Program-made: the position numbers and the translations under genes
Shown here: positions 41,762 to 52,448 of the stretch, piece after piece
Position numbering within the stretch: position 1 is the first letter of the stretch
Layout: each line of letters begins with the position of its first letter
NCBI GenBank assembly: GCA_019347675.1
Contig: JAHWKW010000017.1
Span: 41,675 to 105,674 of the forward strand
Direction of reading: 5' to 3'
Origin: Actinomycetota bacterium
Lineage (GTDB): Bacteria; Actinomycetota; Nitriliruptoria; Nitriliruptorales; JAHWKO01
DNA length: 64,000 nt
Notes under the pieces: model-generated
What the model was told of the DNA's origin: nothing
The model's input: the letters and a program-made list of their open reading frames with translations, nothing else
Databases searched by the model: none

Positions 41762-44700
41762 CTAACTTCGTGAACTTCGGCGGACGCCGTGGCCGTCGCG
41801 AGAGGTCCGGGTGAAGACCGCCGCGCGGACCGCTTCCATCGACGCGCGGACGTCGGCCAGATCACGCTCGAGCGCTCCGTTCGGGGTCAGGAACACGAAC
41901 ACGACCCGGCTGACGGGCTCACCGACCGACTCTTCGACCGCCAGCGCGTACGAACCGCCCTGTGCGCGGTACTCAGCCATCCGACGGTCGAGGTCGGCCG
42001 ATGCCGACGCGGTCTTGTAATCAACGACGACGAGGCCGTCGTCGGCGCGGAACAGCAGGTCGATGTAGCCCTCGAGCGTGCGGCCGTCGAACCGGGCGGC
42101 GACGTAGGTCTCGCGCCAGCGCGGGTAGCCGAGCGCCTCCTTCACGACCTCGGAGTCGAGCGCTGCTCGGGCCAGCTGGATGATCGTCTCCTCCCTCCCG
42201 ATGACGCCCTCGGCGGCCGCCTGCGCGGCCGCGGCAGACTCCAGCCCGTTGCCGGTCGCCAGATCGATGGTCTGGAGCACCGCGTGCACGGCCCGCCCGA
42301 TCGCGGTGCCGTAGCGGCCCTTCTGCCACGGCGGCAGCTCGAGGTCGCGCGGACCCTTCTCAACGCCAGCCCGCGCTTCCTCGTCGAGTTCCGCGTCGAG
42401 CACCAGCTTCCCCACGTCCGTGGCGGCCAGGCTGCGACGCACCGAGCTCGCCGACAGCTTCTGAGCCCGCTCGACCTCCCACTCGTCGAGCGTGGGCAGC
42501 GGCTGCGGCCACGCCCTGGCTGGGGGGGTGAGCGCACCGCCTCCGCCGAGCGTGAACTCGACGGCGTGAGGCGCGTCCTGGGACGCCTGCGCGAGCAGTT
42601 CGGCGTTGGTGCACTTGCGCGGGTCCGTCTGGGGGTTCCTGCGCGCTTTGCGGTGCAGCGACACCACGAGGTGGTCCTTCGCCCGCGTGCAGGCCACGTA
42701 CAGCAGTCGCAGTCGCTCGTGGTGGTCCATCTGCTCGTCGATCGGCTGGAACGCCTCGAACTCCGGCGTGACGACCTCCTTGCCGACCTTGAGAGCGACC
42801 GCCCCGTCCGGCGGGAACATCACCTCGACCCGTTGGTTGCGCCCGCGCGCCTGGGTCGTCATCCCGGACACGACCGCGATCGGGAACTCCAGCCCCTTGG
42901 ACGCGTGGATCGTCATGATCCGTACCGAGTCGTCATCGGTCTCGGGCAGGATCGTCTCGGCGACCCGGGCGCTCTCCGAGGCCTGCATGCGCGCCCAGTC
43001 GACGTACTCGCGCAGCGTCCCGCCCTCGGCCTCGCTCCAGGCCCGAGCCTGGTCGATCACGAACCGCAGCCGCCGCCACAGGTCGCGCGGACGGCCCTGG
43101 GCGTAACCCAACTCGAACAGCCGCCGGCCCCGCGCGATGCGGTCGAGCAGCTCCGATGGGCTCAGCCACGCGACGTCGGCATGGACGTCGGCGAGGTAGG
43201 CGAGCGCCTCGGCGACCGGATGGTCGTCGGGCACGCCGTCGGGACGCCACCGGAAGCTCAACGCCCCGCCGTAGCGGACCTTGTAGGTGAACAGGTCGTC
43301 GTCACCGCAACCGAACACCGGCGAACGCAGCGCCGTGACGAGCGCGAGTTGGTCGGTGGGGTCGGCCAGCGCCCGCACGGTCATGAGCAGGTCACGGACC
43401 TCGCGGGTGGAGTAGACGAGCGAACTGGTCTCGGCCCGGTAGGGGATGTCGCGGGCGTCCAGCGCCCGCTCGAGAGCGGGCAGCGAGGTCCGCGCCGGCA
43501 GCAGGACGGTCACGTCGCCCAGCTGCGCGGGGCGCCAGGTCTCCGAGCCGTCGGTTCGTCGTTCGCTGACCTGCCAGGTGAGCGCCGTCAGCACCGACTC
43601 GGCGACGTCCTCGGCCTCGCGGCGGCGCAGCTCGTCGGCGTTCGGGTCGTCGACGTGCTCGTCACGACCCAGGACGACGACCGGCATCCCGTCGGGCGGC
43701 GCCTGCCGTGTCGGGGCCGCATCGAGTGGCTGGTACTCGGGCTGCGAGCCGGCCTCGTCGGTGATCAGCTGGGCGAACACCGCGTTCACCCACCCGATGA
43801 CCGGCGGGGAGGTGCGGAAGTTCGTCGTGAGCTGCACCGGTGGCTCGCCGAACACGCTGCGGGCGCGCAGGAACAGGTCGATGTCGGCACGGCGGAAGCG
43901 GTAGATCGACTGCTTCGGGTCGCCGACGAAGAACAGCCGCCCCGGCTCGACGTCGATCTCCCACCAGTTCTTGCGCGCGGCGTCGGGGTCGTCGCACGCG
44001 ATCAGGACCGCGAGGTCGATCTGGATCGGGTCGGTGTCCTGGAACTCGTCGAGGAGCAGGCGCCGGTAGCGGCGCCGCAGCGCCCGTCGTACCTCGACAC
44101 CGTCGGGTCCCCGCAGCAGCCGCCGGGCGAGGACCAGCAGATCGTGGAACTCCAGCCGGCCGCTCGTGCGACGCTGCTCGGCCGCCTCGAGGGTGAAGTC
44201 GGCGACCTCGCGCGCGACCCGGTAGAGGCTCGCGAGCGCGACCTGGTCGGCGTGCGCGGCCTTGTCCTGGCCGATCGCGGCGAGCTCCTGCTTCACGGAC
44301 TCCTTGTCGTCCCAGTTGTCCTGCCGCCCGTACCCGAAACCGAAGCGCGGGTACTGCGACTTCAGCAGCCGCAGCTGCTCGAACTCGTCCGGCGCGTCCT
44401 GCAGGCGCTGCAGGTAGGGCGCGATCTGGTCCTCGACATGGCGGTACAGCAGGTCCGCGTCGTCTGAGCATTCGGCGCGGCGGGCCAGCACACCCTCGAT
44501 GCGCGCGATAAACCGCTCGACGTCGCAGGGACGCGGGTCCTGGCGCTCCCACGGCAGACGCTGCGGCTCGCTGACCAGGTCCCAGTTGTCGTCGAAGGTG
44601 GTGGCGAGGTGGCGCAGGTCATCCAGGCGGATGCCGGCCGCGAACGCGAGCAGCAGGCAGCGTTCGAGGTCCTGACTGTCGAGGAGCTGTTCGCGGAATC

Positions 44701-45130
44701 GGGCCCAGCGGTCGGCGAACTCGATCTGTGAGGCGACCTCGTCGAGCACGTCGACGTTGGGTGGTAGCCCGGCCTCGATCGGGTGCTCGGTGAGGATGCG
44801 CTGGGCGAAGGCGTGCAGCGTCGAGATGGCCGCCGTGTCGACCTGCTCGACGGCGGTCCGGAAGCGGGTCCGCTGGGTGTCGTCGAGCGACGCGCCGTTC
44901 GACTGCGTCTCGAACGCCGTACGGATGCGGTCGCGCAGCTCGGCGGCGGCCTTCTCGGTGAAGGTGATCGCGGCGATCTCGCGCATCTCGACGCCGGCTG
45001 CGACGAGCTCGACGACCCGTCGCACCAGCGATCGGGTCTTGCCCGAGCCGGCGCCGGCTTCGACGAACAGCGTCGCGTCGAGGTCGCCGGCGATCCGGTC
45101 GCGCGCTGCCTGGTCACGCAGGGCGGTCAC
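41762..45130 (-). CDS. addA: AddA-like UvrD helicase-nuclease
   Basis: A 1122-residue helicase-nuclease. Walker A is AGAGSGKT (residues 25-32); later helicase motifs include AITFTEKAAAELRDRI, LLLDEFQDTDPIQID, FVGDPKQSIYRFRRADIDLF and TIHASKGLEFPIAVV. The C-terminal PD-(D/E)xK nuclease has GYIDLLFRADDGLVVVDYKT. With the next gene it forms an AddAB-type complex that processes double-strand breaks for recombination and degrades foreign linear DNA. GTG 45130 overlaps the end of the B subunit. Confidence 0.9.
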   Translation of the reverse strand: MTALRDQAARDRIAGDLDATLFVEAGAGSGKTRSLVRRVVELVAAGVEMREIAAITFTEKAAAELRDRIRTAFETQSNGASLDDTQRTRFRTAVEQVDTAAISTLHAFAQRILTEHPIEAGLPPNVDVLDEVASQIEFADRWARFREQLLDSQDLERCLLLAFAAGIRLDDLRHLATTFDDNWDLVSEPQRLPWERQDPRPCDVERFIARIEGVLARRAECSDDADLLYRHVEDQIAPYLQRLQDAPDEFEQLRLLKSQYPRFGFGYGRQDNWDDKESVKQELAAIGQDKAAHADQVALASLYRVAREVADFTLEAAEQRRTSGRLEFHDLLVLARRLLRGPDGVEVRRALRRRYRRLLLDEFQDTDPIQIDLAVLIACDDPDAARKNWWEIDVEPGRLFFVGDPKQSIYRFRRADIDLFLRARSVFGEPPVQLTTNFRTSPPVIGWVNAVFAQLITDEAGSQPEYQPLDAAPTRQAPPDGMPVVVLGRDEHVDDPNADELRRREAEDVAESVLTALTWQVSERRTDGSETWRPAQLGDVTVLLPARTSLPALERALDARDIPYRAETSSLVYSTREVRDLLMTVRALADPTDQLALVTALRSPVFGCGDDDLFTYKVRYGGALSFRWRPDGVPDDHPVAEALAYLADVHADVAWLSPSELLDRIARGRRLFELGYAQGRPRDLWRRLRFVIDQARAWSEAEGGTLREYVDWARMQASESARVAETILPETDDDSVRIMTIHASKGLEFPIAVVSGMTTQARGRNQRVEVMFPPDGAVALKVGKEVVTPEFEAFQPIDEQMDHHERLRLLYVACTRAKDHLVVSLHRKARRNPQTDPRKCTNAELLAQASQDAPHAVEFTLGGGGALTPPARAWPQPLPTLDEWEVERAQKLSASSVRRSLAATDVGKLVLDAELDEEARAGVEKGPRDLELPPWQKGRYGTAIGRAVHAVLQTIDLATGNGLESAAAAQAAAEGVIGREETIIQLARAALDSEVVKEALGYPRWRETYVAARFDGRTLEGYIDLLFRADDGLVVVDYKTASASADLDRRMAEYRAQGGSYALAVEESVGEPVSRVVFVFLTPNGALERDLADVRASMEAVRAAVFTRTSRDGHGVRRSSRS

Positions 45131-48100
45131 CGCTGCTCCTCGGGGTCCTCGATGGCGTCGGCTCGACGAACGCGACGTAGTCGCGCAGCTCGGGTACCCG
45201 CCGGATCCGCTCCCAGTCGCGGTAGCGGCCGGAGGTGCCGAGCTCGTCGGGATCGCAGTAGATGCACTCGGTGAACGGCCTCCAGCCGGGTTCGGGCGGC
45301 CGCAGCGGGAACAACCCCGTCTCGATGCCACCGACCGCGACGCGCAGCGCCTCGCGCAGCTCTTCGACCACCTCGTCGGTGAGGCCGTAGCCGACGCGCC
45401 GGAACTCACCCTTCGTCGACACGAACCAGTACTCGGTCCACACCCCCGGTGCGTCCTGGTCGGCGGCCTGCACGGCGAGCGCGTAGATCGGCAACTGCAG
45501 CTTCGTCCCGTCGCCGAGCGGCTGCTCGTCGCTGAGATCGTCGTAGTGACGGGTGCTGCCGGTCTTGTAGTCGACGACGACGAGCGTGCCGTCGCTGGTG
45601 CGGTCGATCCGATCGATGCGGCCCCGGACCGAGATCGTGCGCCCGTCACCGAGGTCGATCTCGACCGGTGGACCGGACCCGCGTGGCATCCCGAACGGCT
45701 GCTCGGCCGCAACCGGCGAGGCCGACAACTTGCGGCGGCGTGCGTCGTCGTGGCGCAGGAACAGCTCGAGGTCGACCAGGATGCGCCGGCGGTCACGCCG
45801 CCACAGCAGCGGGTGGCCGGTGACGCCCCGCGCCTCGGCGTCCGCGCAGGCCGCCTCGGCGATCTCACGCAGGCGGGCCCGCGCCTCCTGCGGCCAGGGG
45901 TGGGTCGGCTGCGGCAGGTCCCGCTCGAGCAGTTCGCACAGCCAGCCCTCGAGGACGTCGTGGATGAGCGAGCCCTTCTCGAGCGCGTCGATCTCGAGCA
46001 GCTCCTCGGGGTTCTCGACGCGCTGCACCTTCAGCACGTACTGCATGAGGTAGCTGTGCGGGCAGTTCAGCCACGTCTCGAGCTGCGAGGCCGACACGAC
46101 CCGGTCGACCGGGGACGGCAGCTCACCGCGCAGGTGGCCGAGGTTGCCGTCGAAGCGGGTGAAGGCATCGTCGCCCCGGGCGGTCGCCAGCTCGACACCA
46201 CGGCGCAGCGCGTCGTCACCGGCGACGAGCGGGTGGCCGGCGAGCGGCACGCCTCCGCGGTCAGCGAGCGCCCGCAGCCCGTACTCCTGCCGGGTCGCCG
46301 GGAACGCGACGTGGTGCACCCGGCCGGCGAACGAGGCGACCTGCTCGAACCACGGGGCGGCGCGCGGCAGCGACCGCGGGACGTCGGTGTCGTCGCCGCG
46401 CAGCGCCTCGACGGAGTCCAGCAGCCACCGCGACGGCGCCCGTTCGATGCTGCGGCGCAGGTCACCGCGCGGGGACGCAGCTCGTCGGCGACCGGGCGAC
46501 GTTCGGCGTCGGGCAGCAGCGAGTCCTCGCGCGGACGCGTCGGGAACACACCCTCGGCCAGGCCCAGGACGATCACCACGTCGAGATCGACCCCGAGCGC
46601 GGCCGACGGGGTGCCGACGAGCACGCCGTGGCCGAAGTCGCCGACGCGACCGAGGTCGTCGTCGAGCTCCAGCTGCAACGTCCGGCGGAAGACCCGCAGG
46701 TCGGTGGCCGCCTCGACGGCGTCGAGTCCGGCGAGCCGGTCCAGCGACGCCTCCACCCGTTCGGCAGCCTCCCGCTCCACCTCCGGCCAGCGCTCGTGGG
46801 CCCGTTCGCCACCCAGGTAGCGGCCGATCGCATCGTGGCACCAGGCGACCAACTTCGACCACCGCGTGAGCCGCTGGGCGCGCGTGAGGTCGTCGAACAG
46901 GCCGCCGAGGAACCCGCACAGCGCGTCGGCGTGGTCGGCGTCGCGCCGCAGCCGCTCGACGAGCCACTCGCGGCAGCCCTCGGAAGCGGCCTCGGTGTCG
47001 GCCTCGGCGCGGTGGGTGTCGGCGTAGCGGCGCAGCTTGTCGGTCCACTCGGCGCGGTCGCGGACGACGCCGGCGTCGCGGCTGATCCGCTCCCACGCCC
47101 CCGACGGGACGGGCCGACCGTGTCCGGTGCGCACGGGTGCTTCGGCGAGCAGGCTGGTGACCGCCGGGCGGGCGTAGCGTTCGTCGGGCAGGGCGAGCAG
47201 GTCGAGCAGCCAGCGTCCGAGCAGCCGGTCGGCGAGGGGGCGGACGGCACGACCGTTGAACGCGATGCCCGCCGCGGTTAGCTGTTCGGCGACGATGCGG
47301 GCGTACGGCTCAGGGGAGGGGTAGCAGACCGCCATCCGCTCGAGCGCGGTGGCGTCCTCGCGGGCGGCGGCGATGACCGCCTCGACGGCCGACCGGACCT
47401 CCTCCTCGGCGTCGGAGACCGACACGATCCGCGTCGCGACCGGCGGGTCGGCCTCCCGCGTCGCAGGCGGTTCGAGCCCGACACGGCGCAGGGTCCGGTC
47501 GACGTCGGCGTCCGCGTCGCTCGCGCCGGTCCGTGCGGCGATCACCTCCACCGGGGCGACCTGTGCCACCGTGCGGAGGAGGTCCGCGGCGGGCAGCGAC
47601 AGGTCCTGCGGCAGGTACACGAAGACCGTGCCGAGGTCGGCGACGACGCTGGAGCCGTCGGCGACCGCGTCGCACGCGGCCGCCATGAGGTCGGCCTCCT
47701 CGAACCAGTCGTCGGCGAGGCGGTCGCGCACCGCCCGGTGGATGCGGACCACGTCCCAGGCCCGGCGGCTCTGCGCGGCGAGCGTGTCGAGGCTGGCCGG
47801 GCGCAGCTCCGACAGCTCGCGGTGCGAGCGGACGAGCGCCTCCTCGGTCGACGGGTGCTCGCGGACCGGCCCGAAGACGCCGGCGTCGTCGGCGAGGACC
47901 CCGCGGACGGCGGTGGCGATGACCGGCGTGGACACCGGACGGCGACCGGCGGCGGCCAGGCGCGGGGCGCCGAGGAGCTCGGCGAGCCGGTAGACCGTCA
48001 GCAGCGTCAACCCGGCGATGCCGTTACCGGGTGCGGTGATCGGTCCGAGCTCACCGCTGGCGAGCAGCCGACGCGTCGACACGCCGACGTAGTTGGTCGG

Positions 48101-48217
48101 CACGACGACCGCGACCGGCGCGAGCGGGTCGTCGGCCTTGGCCGCCGAGATCCGCTCGCGCAGCAGCGCCGCGGCGTCGCGGCCGTACGGTGTCGTGAAC
48201 AGTTCGAGGTTGTCCAT
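45114..48217 (-). pseudogene. addB: AddB-like subunit, frameshifted near 46470
   Basis: From ATG 48217 an AddB-like protein reads to ALGVDLDVVIVLGLAEGVFP and AERRPVADELRPR, then leaves frame; the continuation resumes one base over as GDLRRSIERAPSRWLLDSVE and runs to 45114. The break is a single missing base near 46467-46474 in a GC-rich repeat (GCGCGGGG). The second part contains the nuclease domain: ASQLETWLNCPHSYLMQYVL and VVVDYKTG. Either a real mutation or a sequencing error; the rest of the gene is well conserved. Confidence 0.8.
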
Positions 48218-48336
48218 GGGTCGCTCACGGTAACCGTGGGGTGCGACAGCGCGGGTGGCGACCTCTGTCGGCCCCGACCTCGAAGCCGGCATCGCCGACC
48301 TACTGTTCCGGAGGGCGAACGGAGGGATGTCCGAAC

Positions 48337-48750
48337 GTGGACGCACCGGGCGCTTCCGTCGATCGGGAAGTGTGTCCCTTCTGCGGCCGCATCGCGCGCG
48401 GAGACGTGCTGCGTCGCGGCGGCGTCGCCGCTTCGTTCCCTGACGGCTACCCGCTGACCGACGGTCACACGCTGGTCGTCCCCGTTCGCCACGTCGCGGC
48501 CCTCGATGATCTCGGAGGAGAGGAGTTCATCGCCATGTGGCGCGCCGTCAGGCGCGAGATGGGGCGGCTGCGTCGGGAACTGTCGCCGGACGGCTTCAAC
48601 ATCGGCGTCAACGTCGGGGCTTCTGCAGGCCAGACGGTCGACCATGCGCACGTCCACCTGATCCCTCGGTACCACGGTGATGTCGCTGACCCTCGAGGGG
48701 GCGTTCGCTGCGTGGTTCCCCACAAGGCGCGGTACTGGGAGGCGCCGTGA
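48337..48750 (+). CDS. HIT-family protein
   Basis: A 137-residue histidine-triad protein: CPFCGRI zinc-like pair near the start, GHTLVVPVRHV, and the triad QTVDHAHVHLIPRYHGD. HIT enzymes cleave nucleotidyl-phosphate bonds such as AMP-linked species. GTG 48337 has GGAGGG upstream. Its stop overlaps the HNH gene start (GTGA), so the two are co-translated. Confidence 0.85.
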   Translation: MDAPGASVDREVCPFCGRIARGDVLRRGGVAASFPDGYPLTDGHTLVVPVRHVAALDDLGGEEFIAMWRAVRREMGRLRRELSPDGFNIGVNVGASAGQTVDHAHVHLIPRYHGDVADPRGGVRCVVPHKARYWEAP

Positions 48751-49907
48751 CTACGTGGCGAGATGACGACGCGATCGCCTTCGGCGAGAAGGTGATCTCG
48801 ATCCTCGACACCGGCCGGTTCACGGCGACGTACAAGTACGCGGTCCTTCTGTCGCTGATCGACCTCTGTGTGGAGTCGGCCGACGAGAACGGGCTACCAC
48901 CTCCGTCGCTGTCGGGACGTGAGATCGGCCGCCGGGTCTTCGCGATGTACTGGCCGCAAGCTGTTCCCTTCGACGGAGTACCACTCCGTCAGAGCACCAC
49001 GTGCGGTGATATCGCCGAGCGCATCCTGCGGTTCCGCTTGGAACATGGCGTGGTGGCGGGCACCTCGCTGGAAGAGGCCCAGGCGGCGTTCCCGCGCGAG
49101 ATGGCGTCGCTGGAGTGCGACGTCATCGAGACCGTGATCCGGATGCCGCTGCCGAAGCTGCAGCGCTTCGGGAGCGGAGTCGCGGTCTCAGAGGATCGCT
49201 TCATCTACCGGATCGGCTGGCCGGACGAAGTCGCGGCGTCGCGCGTCCGACGTCCGGATTTCGATGACCGGCTGTGGCTCGAAAAACGAGCGGGAGAGCT
49301 GCTCGTGCGGCTCTCCGGCCTGCTGCGACCACTGATCCGTCAGCAGTGGGCGGCGTTCGTCGCTGATCGGAACCGTGAACGCACCGACGAGGCGTACCTC
49401 GACGAGTTCCTCTTCGGAGCGGCGCGTATCTCCCTCACGCCGGTACGACGTTCGCTCGCCCGAGCTCAGCGGGGCCGTTGCTTCTACTGCCGTGGTCAAC
49501 TCCGCAGCCGTGTCGAGGTCGACCACTTCATCCCGTGGTCGCGCCATCCCGACAACGGGCTCGACAACCTCGTCGCAGCGCACAGCGGCTGCAACAACGC
49601 GAAGCGGAACGCCTTCGCCGCCGTGCATCCGCACCTCGAACGCTGGGTCGGACGGTTCTCGCCGTCGGCCGTTGAACGTCGCCGTCTCGATGTCGCGACA
49701 CGACGGCTCAGCTGGCCGCGCGATCCCGAGCGGACGCTCGGTGCGGCGCGTGGCCTGTACCTGTGGTTGCCGCAGGGGACGAAGCTGTGGGCGGCCGACG
49801 GGCGGTTCGTCGACCACGACCCGGATGTGGCCCGGGCCGCGTTGACCACACCGGGCCGTGACCGATTCATGCTCGCAGCCGATCAGCCGGGTGACTACGA
49901 CGCGTAG
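48747..49907 (+). CDS. HNH endonuclease
   Basis: A 386-residue protein with a C-terminal HNH domain: CFYC (C245, C248), then VDHFIPWSR (H260), NLVAAHSGCNNAKRN. The 240 N-terminal residues are conserved in style but unassigned, perhaps a recognition domain (DRNRERTDEAYLDEFLF). It would cut DNA or RNA. Pairing with a HIT gene in one operon suggests a nucleic-acid-processing or defence unit; the substrate is unknown. Confidence 0.82.
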   Translation: MTTWRDDDAIAFGEKVISILDTGRFTATYKYAVLLSLIDLCVESADENGLPPPSLSGREIGRRVFAMYWPQAVPFDGVPLRQSTTCGDIAERILRFRLEHGVVAGTSLEEAQAAFPREMASLECDVIETVIRMPLPKLQRFGSGVAVSEDRFIYRIGWPDEVAASRVRRPDFDDRLWLEKRAGELLVRLSGLLRPLIRQQWAAFVADRNRERTDEAYLDEFLFGAARISLTPVRRSLARAQRGRCFYCRGQLRSRVEVDHFIPWSRHPDNGLDNLVAAHSGCNNAKRNAFAAVHPHLERWVGRFSPSAVERRRLDVATRRLSWPRDPERTLGAARGLYLWLPQGTKLWAADGRFVDHDPDVARAALTTPGRDRFMLAADQPGDYDA

Positions 49908-50026
49908 TGCTGTGCCGCCGTATCCGGCGGCCGGGTGGTTCCCGTCCAACCGGCCCGGCACCGACGAACGCATCCGTCGCCGCGAGGCCAGGCTGTTCGA
50001 CGACTCGATCGAGCGAGGAGTTGGCC

Positions 50027-51085
50027 GTGGCGGACGGCCGGGCAGGTACCGAAGACGGGATGGAGGCCGAGCATCCGGACGAGGAACGTCTCCCCGGAGC
50101 GACTGCGACCGAACCCAGCGACAGCCCTGCCGGGGGATGGAAGCAGATCCTGCTGCGAACCAAGGACGAGATCAAGGCGGACAGGGTCGGCTTGATGGCG
50201 GCCGGTGTCGCCTTCTACGCGATGTTGGCCATCGTGCCGACGCTGATCGCGGCGATCACCCTGTGGGGGCTGGTGTCGCAGCCCGCGCAGATCGAGCAGA
50301 CCGTCGCCACCTGGTCGAACGCGCTGCCGGAGAGCGCAGCGCAGCTCATCAGCGAACAGGTCGGGCGGATCGCGGCGACATCCTCGAGGACCCTGGGTTG
50401 GGCGCTGCTGGCATCGCTGCTGGGTGCTCTGTGGGCCGCCTCCTCGGGCACCAAAGGCCTCATGAACGCGGTCACCGCCGCCTACAACGAAGATGAGACG
50501 CGCGGGTTCCTCAGGGTGCGGGGGATCGCGCTGGCGCTGACCATCGGCGCGATCTTCTTCGCTCTGATCACCATGGGGTTGATCGCTGTGGTTCCGGTTG
50601 TACTCGGCGATCTCGGTCTGGGCCAGATCGGCCAGACGCTGATCCGCTGGGGCCGCTGGCCGATCCTGGCGATCGCCGTCGTCCTCGGCTTGGCGGTGAT
50701 CTACCGGTACGCCCCCGACCGCGACGAGCCCCGCTGGACCTGGATGAGTACCGGCTCTGTCGTCGCGACCATCATCTGGCTGATCGCCTCCGGCGGCTTC
50801 GCGTGGTACGTCAACTCGTTCGGGTCCTACGCCGAGACCTACGGTTCGCTGGCGGGCGTGATCGTTCTGATGCTGTGGTTCTTCCTCACCGCGTTCGCCA
50901 TCCTCATCGGCGCTGAACTGGACGCGCAGCTGGAGCATCAGACCCGGCGCGACACCACCCGTGGCGAGCCGCAGCCGATCGGCCGCCGTGACGCCGACGT
51001 GGCCGAGCCCAGACCCGACCGGTCGTCGTCTTGGCACCGTCTCGGGCGCGGTGGCGGTCCATCAGGAACCGCGTCACGGGGTTGA
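50027..51085 (+). CDS. YihY/BrkB-family membrane protein
   Basis: A 352-residue protein with six transmembrane helices. The start of the conserved part is DRVGLMAAGVAFYAMLAIVP, with the long loop ALWAASSGTKGLMNAVTAAYNEDE and final helix VIVLMLWFFLTAFAILIGAE. Role in membrane homeostasis is unclear for the family. GTG 50027 is preceded by GAGGAG; ATG 50060 is in frame too. Confidence 0.87.
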   Translation: MADGRAGTEDGMEAEHPDEERLPGATATEPSDSPAGGWKQILLRTKDEIKADRVGLMAAGVAFYAMLAIVPTLIAAITLWGLVSQPAQIEQTVATWSNALPESAAQLISEQVGRIAATSSRTLGWALLASLLGALWAASSGTKGLMNAVTAAYNEDETRGFLRVRGIALALTIGAIFFALITMGLIAVVPVVLGDLGLGQIGQTLIRWGRWPILAIAVVLGLAVIYRYAPDRDEPRWTWMSTGSVVATIIWLIASGGFAWYVNSFGSYAETYGSLAGVIVLMLWFFLTAFAILIGAELDAQLEHQTRRDTTRGEPQPIGRRDADVAEPRPDRSSSWHRLGRGGGPSGTASRG

Positions 51086-51173
51086 TGATCCGCATGGGCC
51101 AGTTCGACGGGTGCATCCGCCCGACGGGCGGGCGACCGTCCGTGGCGCTCACTGTGTCGTTCGAGACGAACCC

Positions 51174-51536
51174 TTACAGCGTGATGACGTGGTCGGGCGG
51201 AGCGGCTGCCAGTGCCGCGTACAGGTCCGGGAAGCAGCCGACCTGCACGCCCTCGACCACGTTCGTCGGCTTGCAGTCACCGGGTTCACCTTCGGCCAGG
51301 CCGCGGGCGATCGCGCAACGGTCGCACATCATCAGCAGGATGCCGCGTTCCGACGCCTGGCGGGCCAGGCGCTCCCCGAGTGGGTCGCCCTTGCGCAGCA
51401 CCCAGTTGTTGTCGTCGAAGAAGAAGATGCCGAGGACATCGGCGCCGTGGCCGTCCTCCTCGAGCTGCGGGAGGATCATCTGGCCGAGCTTGTACGCCGC
51501 TGCGCTCGGCGTGGCCAACACGTACGCGACCTTCAT
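51174..51536 (-). CDS. DsrE-family protein
   Basis: A 120-residue DsrE/DsrF-like protein: MKVAYVLATPSAAAYKLGQM, then GADVLGIFFFDDNNWVLRKG and CDRCAIARGL with two cysteines, the usual sulfur-relay position. It may take part in sulfur or selenium transfer, but this is inference. ATG 51536 has AGGAG ahead. Confidence 0.78.
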   Translation of the reverse strand: MKVAYVLATPSAAAYKLGQMILPQLEEDGHGADVLGIFFFDDNNWVLRKGDPLGERLARQASERGILLMMCDRCAIARGLAEGEPGDCKPTNVVEGVQVGCFPDLYAALAAAPPDHVITL

Positions 51537-51725
51537 CCGGGGCTCCTGTCTGCCGGTCGGTCCTGCCGGGTGGTCCATCCTGTCAACGACAGCCGGCCGG
51601 GTCCAGCGCTTGCGCCGTTCCGGGCGTGCCACATGGGTCCAGAGTCCGGGCTGTTCCCCGGCGCACCACATGGGTCCGGCGCCTGGGCTGTCGCGGTGCA
51701 CCACACAGTCCACGCCCGTGCGGGA

Positions 51726-52322
51726 TCACTCGTCGCCGCGGTCGCGCCGTCGGACGGTCCGGAAGGTGACCGAGTAGCGCAGGTCCTTGACCGGGGGGAT
51801 GCTGTGCTGCCAGGCGGAGCGGGCAGGACCCGACAGCAGGTAGGCTGAGCGGGGCGGAAGGTCGAGGGCGAAGACCGAGCGCGTCCCTCCGCGTATCCGC
51901 CGAAGGCGTAGCCGGCAAGGTGCCCCCAGCGAGACGCCGACGACCTTCGCCCCGAACATCGGTGCGTCGCGGTGCCAGCCGATCGTCGCGCCGGGCGGGT
52001 ACCTCGACACCAGGATCTGTGCGAAGTCGGCGGGGCGCACATCGGCGAACGCGCCGGCCCTGTCCCGCAGCCATCCGAGCTCCGGTGGCAGCGGCTCGGT
52101 CGGGTGCAGCCGCCACGTTTCGTACTCGTAGGCGTACCCGAAGTGTCGCACGGTCCGTCGCGCCGCCTGGCCGCGCATCCGGATCTCGTCGAACTCCATC
52201 TCCGCGACCACGGCCAGGGCGCGGCGTTCCTCGTCCTTGTCGAGAAAGTCACGTTGGGACACCAGCCCTTGGGGCCGTTCCTCCACGGCAGGTTGACGCG
52301 CCACCCAGTCGACGCTAGCCAC
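51726..52322 (-). CDS. AlkB-like 2OG-Fe(II) oxygenase
   Basis: About 198 residues. IGWHRDAPMFG carries the HxD iron ligands, WQHSIPPVKDLRYSVTFR the second histidine and the 2-oxoglutarate-binding arginine. This family repairs alkylated bases by oxidative demethylation. GTG 52322 is the chosen start; upstream sequence is not conserved. Confidence 0.85.
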   Translation of the reverse strand: MASVDWVARQPAVEERPQGLVSQRDFLDKDEERRALAVVAEMEFDEIRMRGQAARRTVRHFGYAYEYETWRLHPTEPLPPELGWLRDRAGAFADVRPADFAQILVSRYPPGATIGWHRDAPMFGAKVVGVSLGAPCRLRLRRIRGGTRSVFALDLPPRSAYLLSGPARSAWQHSIPPVKDLRYSVTFRTVRRRDRGDE

Positions 52323-52448
52323 CGCCGTCCGAGATCTGCACGGCAGCCACCGGCGAACCCTGGCCGGGGTCGATGGGGCGGTTCCAGCCCGTGAACACCG
52401 CGGGGATCGCCGCCACAGTCGGCCAAGACCCAGCGACAGGGAGAAACC

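Noticed and set aside
41789..44467. Long + strand frame of about 890 codons
   Set aside because: It lies opposite the well-conserved addA helicase; the product is Arg/Pro/Gly-rich with no domain. Typical of GC-rich shadow frames.
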